Below, one piece after another: positions 37,418-46,164 of a stretch of 64,000 bases of DNA. The translations under genes and the position numbers were made by a program. Source of the stretch: Endozoicomonas montiporae CL-33 (GTDB lineage Bacteria > Pseudomonadota > Gammaproteobacteria > Pseudomonadales > Endozoicomonadaceae); contig NZ_CP013251.1 of assembly GCF_001583435.1 (NCBI RefSeq), positions 559,501-623,500 on the forward strand. Direction: 5' to 3'. Numbering within the stretch: position 1 is the first letter of the stretch; every line of letters starts with the position of its first letter. The notes under the pieces are model-generated. The model saw nothing but the letters and a program-made list of their open reading frames with translations, was not told the DNA's origin and did no database searches.

Positions 37418-39052
37418 CAGCAATTCCCGACCTTTATCAAAAGCCCCCAGCTATCAGGCTTTAGAGCGTGATAAAAAAATCTGCAACCGCACAATTGAAC
37501 GACTATTTTTGACCTTATGCTGCATGATCTGACCGGTTGCAACCATGGCCAAGCCCATTCAAAAAAATTGCACGCACCTGACTGCCAGCCACCTTATTAA
37601 AGAGGTTACTGACTGTCTGGTTGACATTCCCGATCACCGACCTAATCACTGCAAGAATGGCATTCCCTTTGGCAACTTTGCCAAGTCCGCTTTTGCCATG
37701 ATGCAAATGAAAATGCCGTCCATGCTCCGCTTTGATAGCCAAAGGGAAGACCCTGTCCAGGCTCACAATCTGGAAACCCTGTTTGATGTCGTCAATGGCA
37801 GAGTTCCCAGTGACACCCGGATGCGAGAAGTACTTGACCAGCTTTCTCCACACTGGTTTCAGAAGCCTTACAAAAAAATCTTCTCACGCTTTCAGCGTTC
37901 GGGGCACCTGCAGAAGTTTGAGTTTCACATCGGCCACCTTAAAAACCATTATTTGCTGGCCATTGATGGTACACAAACCTTCTTCTCCGGAAAGCTACAC
38001 TGCGACGACTGCTGCGTAAAAAATCAGGGCAAAGCCAATGAGGCTTATTATCACCAGCTGATGGGCGGTTGCATTGTCCACCCCGACCAGAAAGTCGTTA
38101 TACCATTGGCTCCCGAAGCTATTGTACGACAGGATGGTTGTACCAAGAACGACTGTGAAAAGAGTGCCCTTAAGCGCTTTCTTGCCAACGTAAAAAAAGA
38201 CCACCCCTACCTGAAACTGATTATCGTACTGGATGGCTTGTATGCTGACGGACCAACTATCCGCCTGATCAAGAGTTACGGCTGGCATTACATTATCATT
38301 GCGAAAGACGGCAATCACGGCTCGCTGATTGAAGCTGTAGATGAACTGGATAAGCAAGGAAAAGTGGCACGTTGCCTCAAAACTGACCCGGTGACTGGCA
38401 TCAAGTACTGGTATCGTTTTACTAACGATGTGCCCCTCAACAAGTCTAACCCCGTTGAGCATGTCAACGTGCTGGATTTTGTTGAGACGGACAAAAAAGG
38501 TGATCGTCACACCTGGAGTTGGATCACTGACATACCTCTGACAGAAAAGACCATTGAAGCCCTGATGAAAGGAGGACGATGCCGATGGCACATTGAAAAC
38601 CAAACGTTCAATACCCTGAAGAAACAAGACTACCACCTTGAGCACAACTACGGGCACGGTGAACAGCACCTTGCCACCAATCTGGCTTACCTGACGGTAC
38701 TGGCCTTTCTGGTTGACCAGCTGCAACAACTGGGCAGCCCGGAGTTTCAAAAAGCCCTGAAAGAACGAACGCGAGGTGTACGAATACATCTGTGGGAGTT
38801 GATGAAAGGTTATTTCCAGACCTGGCTGATCAAAACCTGGGAAGGGTTGTTTGATGCCATCATTAGCCGTACCGTCGCGGGAATAGTGCCTTACGACAGT
38901 TCATAAAGAATGTGGGGCAGTCTGGTTTCAGGGTTCAAAATTTTTGTTCGTTCAAGATTCGCTGGAAGTGAAGGACACTCCCTGAACGTATTAAATGTTC
39001 CTTGCCTACACCAACTTAAACGTCTTAAGACGTATATTCAGCGGGAATAGCT
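37418..39052 (+). mobile_element. IS4-like insertion sequence
   Basis: 1635 bp. Ends share the short inverted repeat AGCNATTCCCG (left CAGCAATTCCCG, right complement AGCTATTCCCG). The 10-bp target duplication GCAAAGGAAC lies at 37408-37417 and 39053-39062. One transposase gene fills it. Insertion was after codon ~26 of the methyltransferase gene. Confidence 0.88.
37545..38906 (+). CDS. DDE transposase (IS4-like)
   Basis: 453 aa, apparently intact. Catalytic Asp candidates are in LLAIDGTQTF and IIVLDGLYADGP, and the Glu in RWHIENQTFNTLKKQ, the R-x3-E-x6-K pattern of the IS4 superfamily. C-terminus GYFQTWLIKTWEGLFDAI. The exact IS family could also be one of the unclassified IS4-related groups. 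Confidence 0.82.
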   Translation: MAKPIQKNCTHLTASHLIKEVTDCLVDIPDHRPNHCKNGIPFGNFAKSAFAMMQMKMPSMLRFDSQREDPVQAHNLETLFDVVNGRVPSDTRMREVLDQLSPHWFQKPYKKIFSRFQRSGHLQKFEFHIGHLKNHYLLAIDGTQTFFSGKLHCDDCCVKNQGKANEAYYHQLMGGCIVHPDQKVVIPLAPEAIVRQDGCTKNDCEKSALKRFLANVKKDHPYLKLIIVLDGLYADGPTIRLIKSYGWHYIIIAKDGNHGSLIEAVDELDKQGKVARCLKTDPVTGIKYWYRFTNDVPLNKSNPVEHVNVLDFVETDKKGDRHTWSWITDIPLTEKTIEALMKGGRCRWHIENQTFNTLKKQDYHLEHNYGHGEQHLATNLAYLTVLAFLVDQLQQLGSPEFQKALKERTRGVRIHLWELMKGYFQTWLIKTWEGLFDAIISRTVAGIVPYDSS

Positions 39053-39367
39053 GCAAAGGAACTATGGACTGACGAACATGCATCAAAAAAAATGCTCGAA
39101 TGTCATTTGAATGAATCAATTGACATTTCATCTAGAAATCATGAGTTTATCAATCGCTCTGTTGACTGGATTGTCTCTCATTTTGGTATTGATTCTAATA
39201 CAAGCATCATTGATTTTGGCTGCGGCCCAGGATTATATACATCTTTGTTTGCAAAGCATAAAGCCAATGTGACAGGTGTAGATTTTTCGGTAGTGGCACA
39301 GTTCTGTGATTCTAGCCCTGTCTGCTAAAATACGACATTCGGCAACTTTGAAAAATGCGGTTTAAAA

Positions 39368-39649
39368 ATGTGCCTTACGCAAGTCCTCTGTACAACATGT
39401 GGCAGTAACCAAGTTCGGCCTTTCGGATACAGCACTCATGATGTTCCACGATACTATTGCTGTAATGACAAATGTGAAATCAAAACCTTCATGCTTGAAT
39501 ATCGCTACAAGGCCTGTGAGCCTGGCGTTAAAGAAAAAATCATCGATATGGCAATAAATGGCAGCGGAATCAGGGATACAAGTAAAGTACTCGGAATAAG
39601 CAAGACAACAGTAATAAAGACTCTTAAAAAAAAGAAAGCGGTCTGGTAA
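39368..39649 (+). CDS. insA: IS1 InsA-like DNA-binding protein
   Basis: 93 aa. A zinc-finger (CTTCGSNQVRPFG... YYCCNDKC) is followed by a helix-turn-helix (GSGIRDTSKVLGISKTTVIK) and ends KKKKAVW. In IS1 this product binds the ends and represses transposition. A frameshift on the A run extends it into the transposase. Confidence 0.85.
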   Translation: MCLTQVLCTTCGSNQVRPFGYSTHDVPRYYCCNDKCEIKTFMLEYRYKACEPGVKEKIIDMAINGSGIRDTSKVLGISKTTVIKTLKKKKAVW

Positions 39650-40125
39650 AGGTCAACCCAAATATTCAAACTATTGATCTCAAGTCAGATGCAATTATTC
39701 ATGTAGGGCTTGTCTGCCAAGAGGCTGAGCTAGATGAGCAGTGGTCGTATGTTCATGATAAATCGAACCAACGCTGGCTTTGGTATGCTGTTGATCACGC
39801 TACAAATACCGTGCTTGCTTATGTTTTCGGAAAACGGAAAGATGAAGTTTTTAAAGAACTCAAAACACTTCTGAAGCCATTTGGTATTAATAAATTTTAC
39901 ACCGATGATTGGGGAGCCTATGAGCGACACCTTGATGAAAACATGCATATTATTGGTAAAGCAAACACTCAGAAGATAGAGCGTAAAAACCTTAATTTTC
40001 GGACTTGGATTAAACGGTTGGCCAGAAAGACAATTTGTTTTTCAAAGCTCGAAAAGATGCACGATATTGTTATTGGATTATTGATTAATAAAGTTGAGTT
40101 TGGGGTCAATATTCACGCGATATAA
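39628..40125 (+). CDS. insB: IS1 InsB' transposase part (reached by -1 frameshift)
   Basis: After the slip the frame reads ESGLVKVNPNIQTIDLKSDA and continues with the IS1 DDE core: CQEAELDEQWSYVHDK, YAVDHATNTVLAYVFGKR, FYTDDWGAY and KANTQKIERKNLNFRTWIKRL, ending FGVNIHAI. There is no start codon of its own before ~39811, so it depends on frameshifting. Complete. Confidence 0.82.
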   Translation, partial: KKESGLVKVNPNIQTIDLKSDAIIHVGLVCQEAELDEQWSYVHDKSNQRWLWYAVDHATNTVLAYVFGKRKDEVFKELKTLLKPFGINKFYTDDWGAYERHLDENMHIIGKANTQKIERKNLNFRTWIKRLARKTICFSKLEKMHDIVIGLLINKVEFGVNIHAI

Positions 40126-40492
40126 CAGTTCTGGCCCACTACCGATTTTTCTAACAGATCCATTGAGTATGCAAGAGCAGATGCTGATCAAAAGAGACTG
40201 AATATTAATTATCATCAGGATGATTATTTAGAGTTTGAAACTGACAAAAAATTTGACCTTGTTACAATGATTTTTTGTGATTACTGTGCTTTAAGTCCAG
40301 AACAAAGAAAATTATTGCTAACCAAAATGAATAAATTCTTGAAGCCAGAGGGTCAAATTCTGATTGATGTTTTTTCATTAAGTCGATTTGATAGCATAAG
40401 TGAAGCTACCTCATACTATGATGGACCCCATAAACTGGACAGGTAGCTAAGTTAAGTTTTCTGGCTGTAAGATGACCCTGCAGGAGGGAATC

Positions 40493-40777
40493 ATGACAGC
40501 AAAAAGAAAACGACATAAGCCCGAATTTAAGGCACAGGTAGCACTCGAAGCCTACAAGGGCGAAAAGACCATAAACCAGCTGGCAAGCGAACACGAAGTT
40601 GCAGCCGTTCAGGTTAGCCAGTGGAAGCGACAGCTACTCCAGGGGGTTCCAGAAGTCTTCGGCAGGGCACGGCCAGAGGTAGATCCAGATGCGCTCACTG
40701 CCCCCCTGTATCAGGAGATCGGACGGCTTAAAATGGAGCTGGACTGGTTGAAAAAAAAATCTGGCAATGTCCATTGA
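40493..40777 (+). CDS. IS3-family OrfA (helix-turn-helix)
   Basis: 94 aa from ATG 40493, with GGAGG 6-10 bp upstream. MTAKRKRHKPEFKAQVALEA is the usual OrfA opening, followed by a helix-turn-helix (INQLASEHEVAAVQVSQWKR) and a leucine-zipper-like end (LYQEIGRLKMELDWLKKK). It ends over a nine-A run. Confidence 0.88.
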   Translation: MTAKRKRHKPEFKAQVALEAYKGEKTINQLASEHEVAAVQVSQWKRQLLQGVPEVFGRARPEVDPDALTAPLYQEIGRLKMELDWLKKKSGNVH

Positions 40778-41600
40778 TGACAAACGGAGATGCATAGACC
40801 CGGATCACTCGAAGATCAGCATTCAGCGCCAATGTGAACTGGTTGGGTTAAGCAGGTCAAGCTGGTATTACCAAGCTTCTCCAGCTTTGGAAAGCCCTGA
40901 GAATCTGAATCTGATGAGGCTCATTGATGAGCAGTATACACGTACACCGTTTTACGGCAGTCGTAAGATAACTGCATGGCTGAATGAGCAGGGCTTTCCG
41001 GTCAACAGGAAGCGTATACAGCGACTTATGAGGCTGATGGGCATACAGGCTGTCGGACCAAAACCGGGCACAAGCCTGAGAAACAAAGAGCATAAGGTTT
41101 ACCCGTACTTGTTGAACGGCGTTGATATTGTGAGACCCAATCAGGTCTGGAGTACTGATATTACGTACTGCCCGATGCCTCAGGGGTTTATGTATCTGGT
41201 TGCCATTATTGACTGGTACAGCCGTTACGTGGTCAGCTGGGAGCTGTCGAACACACTGGATGCAGACTTCTGTATTCATGCGCTGGGTCGAGCTTTGGAA
41301 CAAGGTGAACCTGATATATTCAACACTGACCAAGGGTGTCAGTTTACCAGTAATGATTTTCTGGCACCTCTTCAGGAACGGGAAATACGTATCAGCATGG
41401 ACGGGAAAGGGCGAGCACTGGATAACATTTTTGTCGAGAGGCTGTGGCGCTCCGTCAAACATGAATGGCTGTACACGCATGAATTTCAGACTGTTCCAGA
41501 GCTTTATACTGGGCTGGATGAATACTTTGAGTTTTACAACACTGAACGATTACACCAGTCGTTGAGTTATAAAACGCCTAAGGCAATTCACTTTGCATGA
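40767..41600 (+). CDS. IS3-family OrfB transposase
   Basis: 277 aa. HTH_21 region (RQCELVGLSRSSWYYQ), then the rve integrase core with DDE in VWSTDITYCPM, FNTDQGCQFTS and VERLWRSVKHEW, ending LSYKTPKAIHF. It overlaps OrfA by 11 bp. Its frame is +1 (equally -2) to OrfA rather than -1, so independent coupled translation from its own ATG may be used instead of the usual -1 fusion. Confidence 0.9.
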   Translation: MSIDDKRRCIDPDHSKISIQRQCELVGLSRSSWYYQASPALESPENLNLMRLIDEQYTRTPFYGSRKITAWLNEQGFPVNRKRIQRLMRLMGIQAVGPKPGTSLRNKEHKVYPYLLNGVDIVRPNQVWSTDITYCPMPQGFMYLVAIIDWYSRYVVSWELSNTLDADFCIHALGRALEQGEPDIFNTDQGCQFTSNDFLAPLQEREIRISMDGKGRALDNIFVERLWRSVKHEWLYTHEFQTVPELYTGLDEYFEFYNTERLHQSLSYKTPKAIHFA

Positions 41601-42085
41601 GGGCTTTGGACCACTGCCAGGACTTAACTTAAATTTGTTGGTTTACTGTCTTGACAGTGGGGTCCACCATATACGACCTGAATTTACTCAACAACTTTTG
41701 GTCAGCTGACGAATATTATGCTTTCCTAATCACCTTTAAATATGATCAGGAAAAGGTAACCTTAGATAAATACACGATAATTGAAAAAGAGAGAACACGA
41801 GTTGTTTATAACTGGTTGCAGCACTTTTCTAAAGATGTCATCAAAAAAGAGATTGAGGATAGCGGTTTCATAGTCGAAGAATTCTACTCCGATGTTGCAG
41901 GTTCAGATTTTTCTACAGAGTCCAGTGAAATAGCTATTGTCGCCAGAAAAAAGTGACGACAGCCAGCAAATGGTTCCAGTTCGATCCGAGGCTTTGCCCC
42001 TCCGTCCGATCGCCTTTCGGCGGCGGCTGAACCAGCCTTATACAGATAAACTAAACAGTCAGTCTCTTAAAATTCAGCAGGCAAT

Positions 42086-42898
42086 ATGACAGATATCATC
42101 GAGACAGAAACCGATCGTCTCTATTTGCGGCAGTGGCAGACTTTAGATTTCAAGCCATTTGCACGATTAAATCCGGATGCCGAGGTGATGGCGTTTTATC
42201 CTTCCACTCTCAGTCAAAAAGAAAGTGATGATCTTGCTGTTAATTTCCAGTCTTTGATTGAACAGTGGGGCTGGGGCTTCTGGGCACTTGAACAAAAGGT
42301 ATCCGGGCATTTTATTGGGTTTACCGGCCTGCATATCCCTACACATCCCAGGGTTTACGCATCAAATTAAAACAATCGTACCTATCTTGTAGAGGCTGAA
42401 TATTAACGACTACAGATTTTCAAAGTACGACTGTTCGGTTTGGAATTGGTGAAAATCAGGAGATATAAAACCTACTGTCGTTTAAAAATCCTGAGAGTTT
42501 GATTATTTCAACTTCTTTTCAACTGTGTGTTAGAGAAAACAACTCCCTAATCGGCATTTGCTAGTTCAGATTGATGCGTAAGCCCTGCTACACATCCGCT
42601 CCCGTTTTCTCCCTGTGTAGAGATTGGCTGGCGCTTATCAAGAGCATTCTGGGGTAACGGTTTGGCGACAGAGGCCGCCAATGCCGTACTCGCTGTGGGT
42701 TTTAATCAGCTGAACCTTGATGAAATTGTCTCCTTCACCGCCACAATTAACACAAGATCCTCTGCGGTAATGGAGAGGCTACAGATGATTAAAGAGCCCG
42801 GTACATTCGAGCATCCGGCGTTGCCAGTCGGTCATAAGTTAAGGGAGCACTGCTTATTTCGGCTGTCAAAGTCACAGTGGTGCAAAAACACGCAATAG
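42086..42898 (+). pseudogene. GNAT acetyltransferase gene split by a non-coding element
   Basis: The 5' part (42086-42348: TDIIETETDRLYLRQWQTLDF... GFTGLHIPTHP) and 3' part (42598-42898: LPFSPCVEIGWRLSRAFWGNGLATEAANAVL...) join in frame once the 239-bp element and one copy of its 10-bp target duplication are removed. The rebuilt ~190-aa protein is a RimJ/RimL-type N-acetyltransferase with the acetyl-CoA-binding WGNGLATEA motif. As it stands, translation stops inside the element (after HPRVYASN). The substrate cannot be told. Confidence 0.88.
42349..42587. mobile_element. Non-coding element (MITE), family B, with 10-bp target duplication
   Basis: 239 bp. Ends CAGGGTTTACGCATCAA and, as complement, CAGGGCTTACGCATCAA (16 of 17 match). 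Target duplication CTACACATCC at 42339-42348 and 42588-42597. No open frame of use. The 10-bp duplication is like that of the IS4-like element at 37.4 kb, but the end sequences differ, so another IS4-type transposase probably moves it. Confidence 0.9.
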
Positions 42899-43073
42899 CC
42901 AGCTGATTTTTTGGCGTTGGTAAAAAAATCAATCTCTTTCTGAGTCAATTCTGCACTTAAGCCTGAGTGGATAGCATTGATTCTTAATATCCTTGAGTGG
43001 TCTGACTTGTTCAGTCTGTCTACATAAGCCGAGTTGCGGTATTCTGTAGAGTCAACTGACAACCTGTTTTATT

Positions 43074-45986
43074 GTGGCCATGCAAAGCACCCTACAAGAA
43101 GCTGAATTACCTATTGATGAAGCAACTGTAAGCCTGAAGACCCCACCTCATTCCATCGAGGCGGAACAGTCTGTTCTGGGTGGCCTGCTGCTGGATAACG
43201 AAGCCTGGGACAAGGTTGGGGACAAAGTGACGAGTGATGATTTCTACCATCCCCGTCACCGTATTATTTATTCAGCCATGGCCAAGTCTGCCAATGAGAG
43301 CCTGCCTTTTGATCCTCTGACACTGGCAGACACTCTGGATCGTCAGGGTGATCTGGATGATGCAGGCGGTATGCTGTACATCACCGAGCTGGTGTCCAGC
43401 GTGGCAGGCATTGCCAATATTGAAGCCTATGCCAACATCATTCAGGAGCGCTCGGTACTGCGCAAGCTGATTCAGACCAGCCAGAAAATTGCGGAACGAG
43501 CCTATAACCCTGAAGGCCTTAACAGTCAGGATGTACTGGATGAAGCTGAGCGTCTGGTTTTTAACATTGCTGAAGAGCGTCCCAAGACCGGTGGCCCTCA
43601 GGGTGTTCGTGAAATTCTCGACAATACCGTCAAGAAAATTGATGAGCTGTTTAATGCCGGTGATGCGATTACAGGTATAACCACTGGCTTTACGGATCTG
43701 GATAACATGACGTCGGGTATGCAACCGTCCGATATGGTGATTGTTGCTGCACGTCCGTCTATGGGTAAGTGCATTGTTGCCGGTAGTCGTGTTCTTGATC
43801 CTGAAACCGGAGCACTGGTTAAAATCGATGATATTGTTGCCAGAGAGTCCGGTGCATTGCTTTCTTTGGGAAATGATTTTCGTCTGCGCCCTGCTGCGCC
43901 CTCGGCTTTTGTTGATGATGGCTTCAAACCGGTATTTAAAGTACAGACTGCTTTGGGGCGTACCATCGAAACAACACTGACCCACCCATTCCTGTCTGCT
44001 GATGGCTGGCAGCCACTGGGTAATCTTAATGTGGGTGATGCCGTTGCGATACCAAGGGTTCTGCCTGTTTTTGGTCATGAGAGTCTGCCAGATCACAAAC
44101 TCCGGTTAATGGCCTATTTCATTGGTGATGGTGGAACAACACAGACATCCCTGCGCTTTACCAATAGTTCTGAGAGTGTACTGGAAGATTTTGTTGCCGC
44201 AGTTAATGCCTTTGATGGTGTTAAGTGTGTTCGTATTGAAGATGACAAGCGCACTCCTTCTGTAAGAGTGAGCAGTGATCTGGAGCAGGTTTCAAAAGCG
44301 CGTCAGCTGTTTTCGCAAAAACTGTCTTCATTAATGCAGGAAAAAGACATTACCGGGAAAGCTCTGGCGAGTACTCTGGATGTTGCAGAGTCCACCATCA
44401 GCTACTGGAAAAACGGTGAAGCGACACCGGCTGAAGAATACGTTCCCGTTCTCTGTCAGACCCTTGACGTCTGTACTAATGAATTATTTCCCTGTGGATA
44501 TGAGCAGTCCGTCTGGAATGATCAGAATCCATTGACGAAATGGCTGGAAACTCTGGGTCTAAATAACAGGCTGGCACATGAAAAAGCATTGCCTGATGTT
44601 GTTTATCAGCTTGAGAAAAGTGATATGGCAATGTTTTTGCGGCATCTGTTTGCCTGTGATGGCAGTGCATTTGTCCAGGGGAACGGTCAGTGTCGTATTT
44701 CTTATGCATCATCAAGCTATGAGCTGATTAAGGGCCTGCAGCACCTTTTGTTGCGTTTTGGTATTAATGCCAAAGTAAGGAAAAAAGTAAATGCCTATCA
44801 GGGGGAGGGGGCACAGGCAACTTATGAGCTGGAAGTACTGAGTCAGTCTTCTATTCGGGCATTTATTGACAATATTGGTATTTTTGCCAAAGAAGATCGA
44901 ATTAAAGCGGTTGAAAAAGAGCTTGCAGGAAAAACTGCTCACGACAACAGTGACACTCTGCCGGAGTCTGTTTGTGAGTATATTTTGAAGCTGAAAGGTG
45001 ATCGCAGCTGGAGAGAAATCTACACCAGTGCCGGTAAAGCCTATCCGGAGAACTACAACCCACATCTGACCGGAGTCAGCCGTCGGAGAATCAGTAGAAA
45101 GCGCGCAGCTTTGTTTTCTGAACTGTTCAATGACGATTATCTTCAGCATCTTGCCAGCTCAGATGTTTATTGGGACAAAATTGTTGCCATTGAACCACAG
45201 GGTGAGAAGCAGGTGTATGATCTGACCGTGCCGGACACCCATAACTTTGTTGCAGAAGACTTCTGTGTTCATAACACCACGTTCGCGATGAACCTGGTGG
45301 AGAATGCTTTGTTGAATACTGACAAAGGCATCATGGTGTTCAGTCTGGAGATGCCCAGTGAGCAGTTGATGATGCGTATGCTGTCGTCGCTTGGTCGAAT
45401 TAATCAGTCCAAAGTACGTTCCGGTAATCTGGAAGAAGAAGACTGGCCCAAGCTGGTGTCTGCCGTTGAGCGTATCAAGGACAAAAAACTGTTCATTGAC
45501 GACACTGCCGGCATCAGCCCATCCGAAATGCGTTCCCGTGCCCGCAGGATTGTGAGAGAGCATGGTGAACTGGGCATGATCATGATCGACTATCTGCAGC
45601 TGATGCAGATACCCGGTTATGATCAGGGACGAACCAATGAGATTTCTGAAATCTCCCGTTCTCTAAAAGCCATTGCCAAAGAGTTCAATGTACCGGTGAT
45701 CGCGTTGTCACAGCTAAACCGATCTCTGGAGCAGCGCCCTAACAAACGTCCGGTTAACTCTGACTTGCGTGAATCGGGTGCAATCGAGCAGGATGCTGAC
45801 GTCATTATGTTTATATATCGGGACGAGGTGTATAACCCCGATACGGAATACAAAGGCGTCGGTGAAATTATTATCGGCAAACAGCGTAATGGTCCTATCG
45901 GCTCGGTCAGACTGGCCTTTATCGGGCAGTACACCCGCTTTGAAAACCTGGCGCCTGATGCTTATAACTTTGATGACGATGAATAA
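43074..45986 (+). CDS. dnaB: Replicative DNA helicase DnaB, containing an intein
   Basis: 970 codons encode a 468-residue DnaB host protein plus a 502-residue intein. Start is GTG 43074 or ATG 43080. N-terminal DnaB_N domain (PPHSIEAEQSVLGGLLLDNEAW), linker, then the RecA-like domain. Walker A (ARPSMGK-TTFAMN) is interrupted after Lys232 by the intein. Walker B is IDYLQLM, and the later motifs (SQLNRSLEQRPNKRP, DLRESGAIEQDADVI) are intact. Active hexameric helicase requires protein splicing. It follows the insertion-rich region and is followed immediately by a MITE. The usual rplI-dnaB adjacency is broken by ~8 kb of inserted material. Confidence 0.97.
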   Translation: MAMQSTLQEAELPIDEATVSLKTPPHSIEAEQSVLGGLLLDNEAWDKVGDKVTSDDFYHPRHRIIYSAMAKSANESLPFDPLTLADTLDRQGDLDDAGGMLYITELVSSVAGIANIEAYANIIQERSVLRKLIQTSQKIAERAYNPEGLNSQDVLDEAERLVFNIAEERPKTGGPQGVREILDNTVKKIDELFNAGDAITGITTGFTDLDNMTSGMQPSDMVIVAARPSMGKCIVAGSRVLDPETGALVKIDDIVARESGALLSLGNDFRLRPAAPSAFVDDGFKPVFKVQTALGRTIETTLTHPFLSADGWQPLGNLNVGDAVAIPRVLPVFGHESLPDHKLRLMAYFIGDGGTTQTSLRFTNSSESVLEDFVAAVNAFDGVKCVRIEDDKRTPSVRVSSDLEQVSKARQLFSQKLSSLMQEKDITGKALASTLDVAESTISYWKNGEATPAEEYVPVLCQTLDVCTNELFPCGYEQSVWNDQNPLTKWLETLGLNNRLAHEKALPDVVYQLEKSDMAMFLRHLFACDGSAFVQGNGQCRISYASSSYELIKGLQHLLLRFGINAKVRKKVNAYQGEGAQATYELEVLSQSSIRAFIDNIGIFAKEDRIKAVEKELAGKTAHDNSDTLPESVCEYILKLKGDRSWREIYTSAGKAYPENYNPHLTGVSRRRISRKRAALFSELFNDDYLQHLASSDVYWDKIVAIEPQGEKQVYDLTVPDTHNFVAEDFCVHNTTFAMNLVENALLNTDKGIMVFSLEMPSEQLMMRMLSSLGRINQSKVRSGNLEEEDWPKLVSAVERIKDKKLFIDDTAGISPSEMRSRARRIVREHGELGMIMIDYLQLMQIPGYDQGRTNEISEISRSLKAIAKEFNVPVIALSQLNRSLEQRPNKRPVNSDLRESGAIEQDADVIMFIYRDEVYNPDTEYKGVGEIIIGKQRNGPIGSVRLAFIGQYTRFENLAPDAYNFDDDE
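43770..45275 (+). mobile_element. DnaB intein with LAGLIDADG homing endonuclease and helix-turn-helix
   Basis: 502 residues (233-734 of the precursor), from Cys233 to His-Asn734, followed by Thr735 (+1 residue). Splicing blocks: A (CIVAGSRVLDPETG), B with Thr301-x2-His304 (TLTHPF), F/G at the end (YDLTVPDTHNFVAEDFCVHN). Two LAGLIDADG-type motifs: LMAYFIGDGG (345-354) and MFLRHLFACDG (520-530). Between them lies an XRE-like helix-turn-helix, residues 413-470 (SLMQEKDITGKALASTLDV, then AESTISYWKNG). All splice residues are present, so it should splice. The endonuclease acidic residues (Asp352, Asp529) are also present, so it may still home. Confidence 0.93.
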
Positions 45987-45988
45987 TA

Positions 45989-46142
45989 CCAATTCCGTCT
46001 TCTAAACATGAATTGCGCAGCCAATCCAAACCGCTGGTTCTGCGTCAGAACTCCTCGCAATAGCCAGCTATTACTCGTCGTTCTTCCTTGCCCAGCGATT
46101 TGGATTGGCTTGCTCATGGTCATATTTAGAAAACGGAATTGG
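45989..46142. mobile_element. Non-coding element (MITE), family C, after dnaB
   Basis: 154 bp between TA dinucleotides (45987-45988 and 46143-46144). Ends CCAATTCCGTCTTCTAAA and complement CCAATTCCGTTTTCTAAA (one mismatch). Inner arms pair again (CCAATCCAAACCGCTGG / CCAGCGATTTGGATTGG), so it folds into one hairpin whose loop (AATAGCCAGCTATT) is similar in style to family A. The TA flanks suggest an IS630/Tc1-type mover. The left TA begins directly after the dnaB stop. Confidence 0.82.
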
Positions 46143-46164
46143 TATAATCGTCATCAATACTACT

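Larger units (their letters stand above)
39289..40143 (+). mobile_element. IS1-family insertion sequence
   Basis: 855 bp. Inverted repeats begin GGTAGTGG-CACAGTTCTG (left) and GGTAGTGG-GCCAGAACTG (right, complement), the normal IS1 end. The 8-bp target duplication GATTTTTC is at 39281-39288 and 40144-40151. It holds two overlapping frames joined by a -1 slip on an A8G run (39626-39634). Confidence 0.93.
40419..41669 (+). mobile_element. IS3-family insertion sequence
   Basis: About 1251 bp (ends good to within 3 bp). Inverted repeats TG(A/G)TGGACCCCA at both ends, starting with the TG typical of the family. No clean target duplication is seen, although removing the element with 4 bp restores the methyltransferase frame (SYYDLN). 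Two transposase frames, orfA and orfB. Confidence 0.85.
37339..41956 (+). pseudogene. SAM-dependent class I methyltransferase gene cut by three insertion sequences
   Basis: Four coding pieces rebuild one ~255-aa methyltransferase: 37339-37417 (MEKFVFNELKNINSRPLPF...), 39063-39288 (LWTDEHASKKMLECHLN to the SAM motif DFGCGPGLYTSLFA and GVDFS), 40152-40418 (NRSIEYARADADQKRLN to KPEGQILIDVFSL) and about 41672-41956 (YDLNLLNNFWSADEYYAFL to ARKK). The joins are exact for the first two elements: GCAAAGGAAC (10 bp) is duplicated around the IS4-like element and GATTTTTC (8 bp) around IS1. The rebuilt protein has the glycine-rich motif I, motif II Asp and post-motifs of small-molecule methyltransferases. 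The substrate is unknown. The gene is dead here. Confidence 0.85.
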
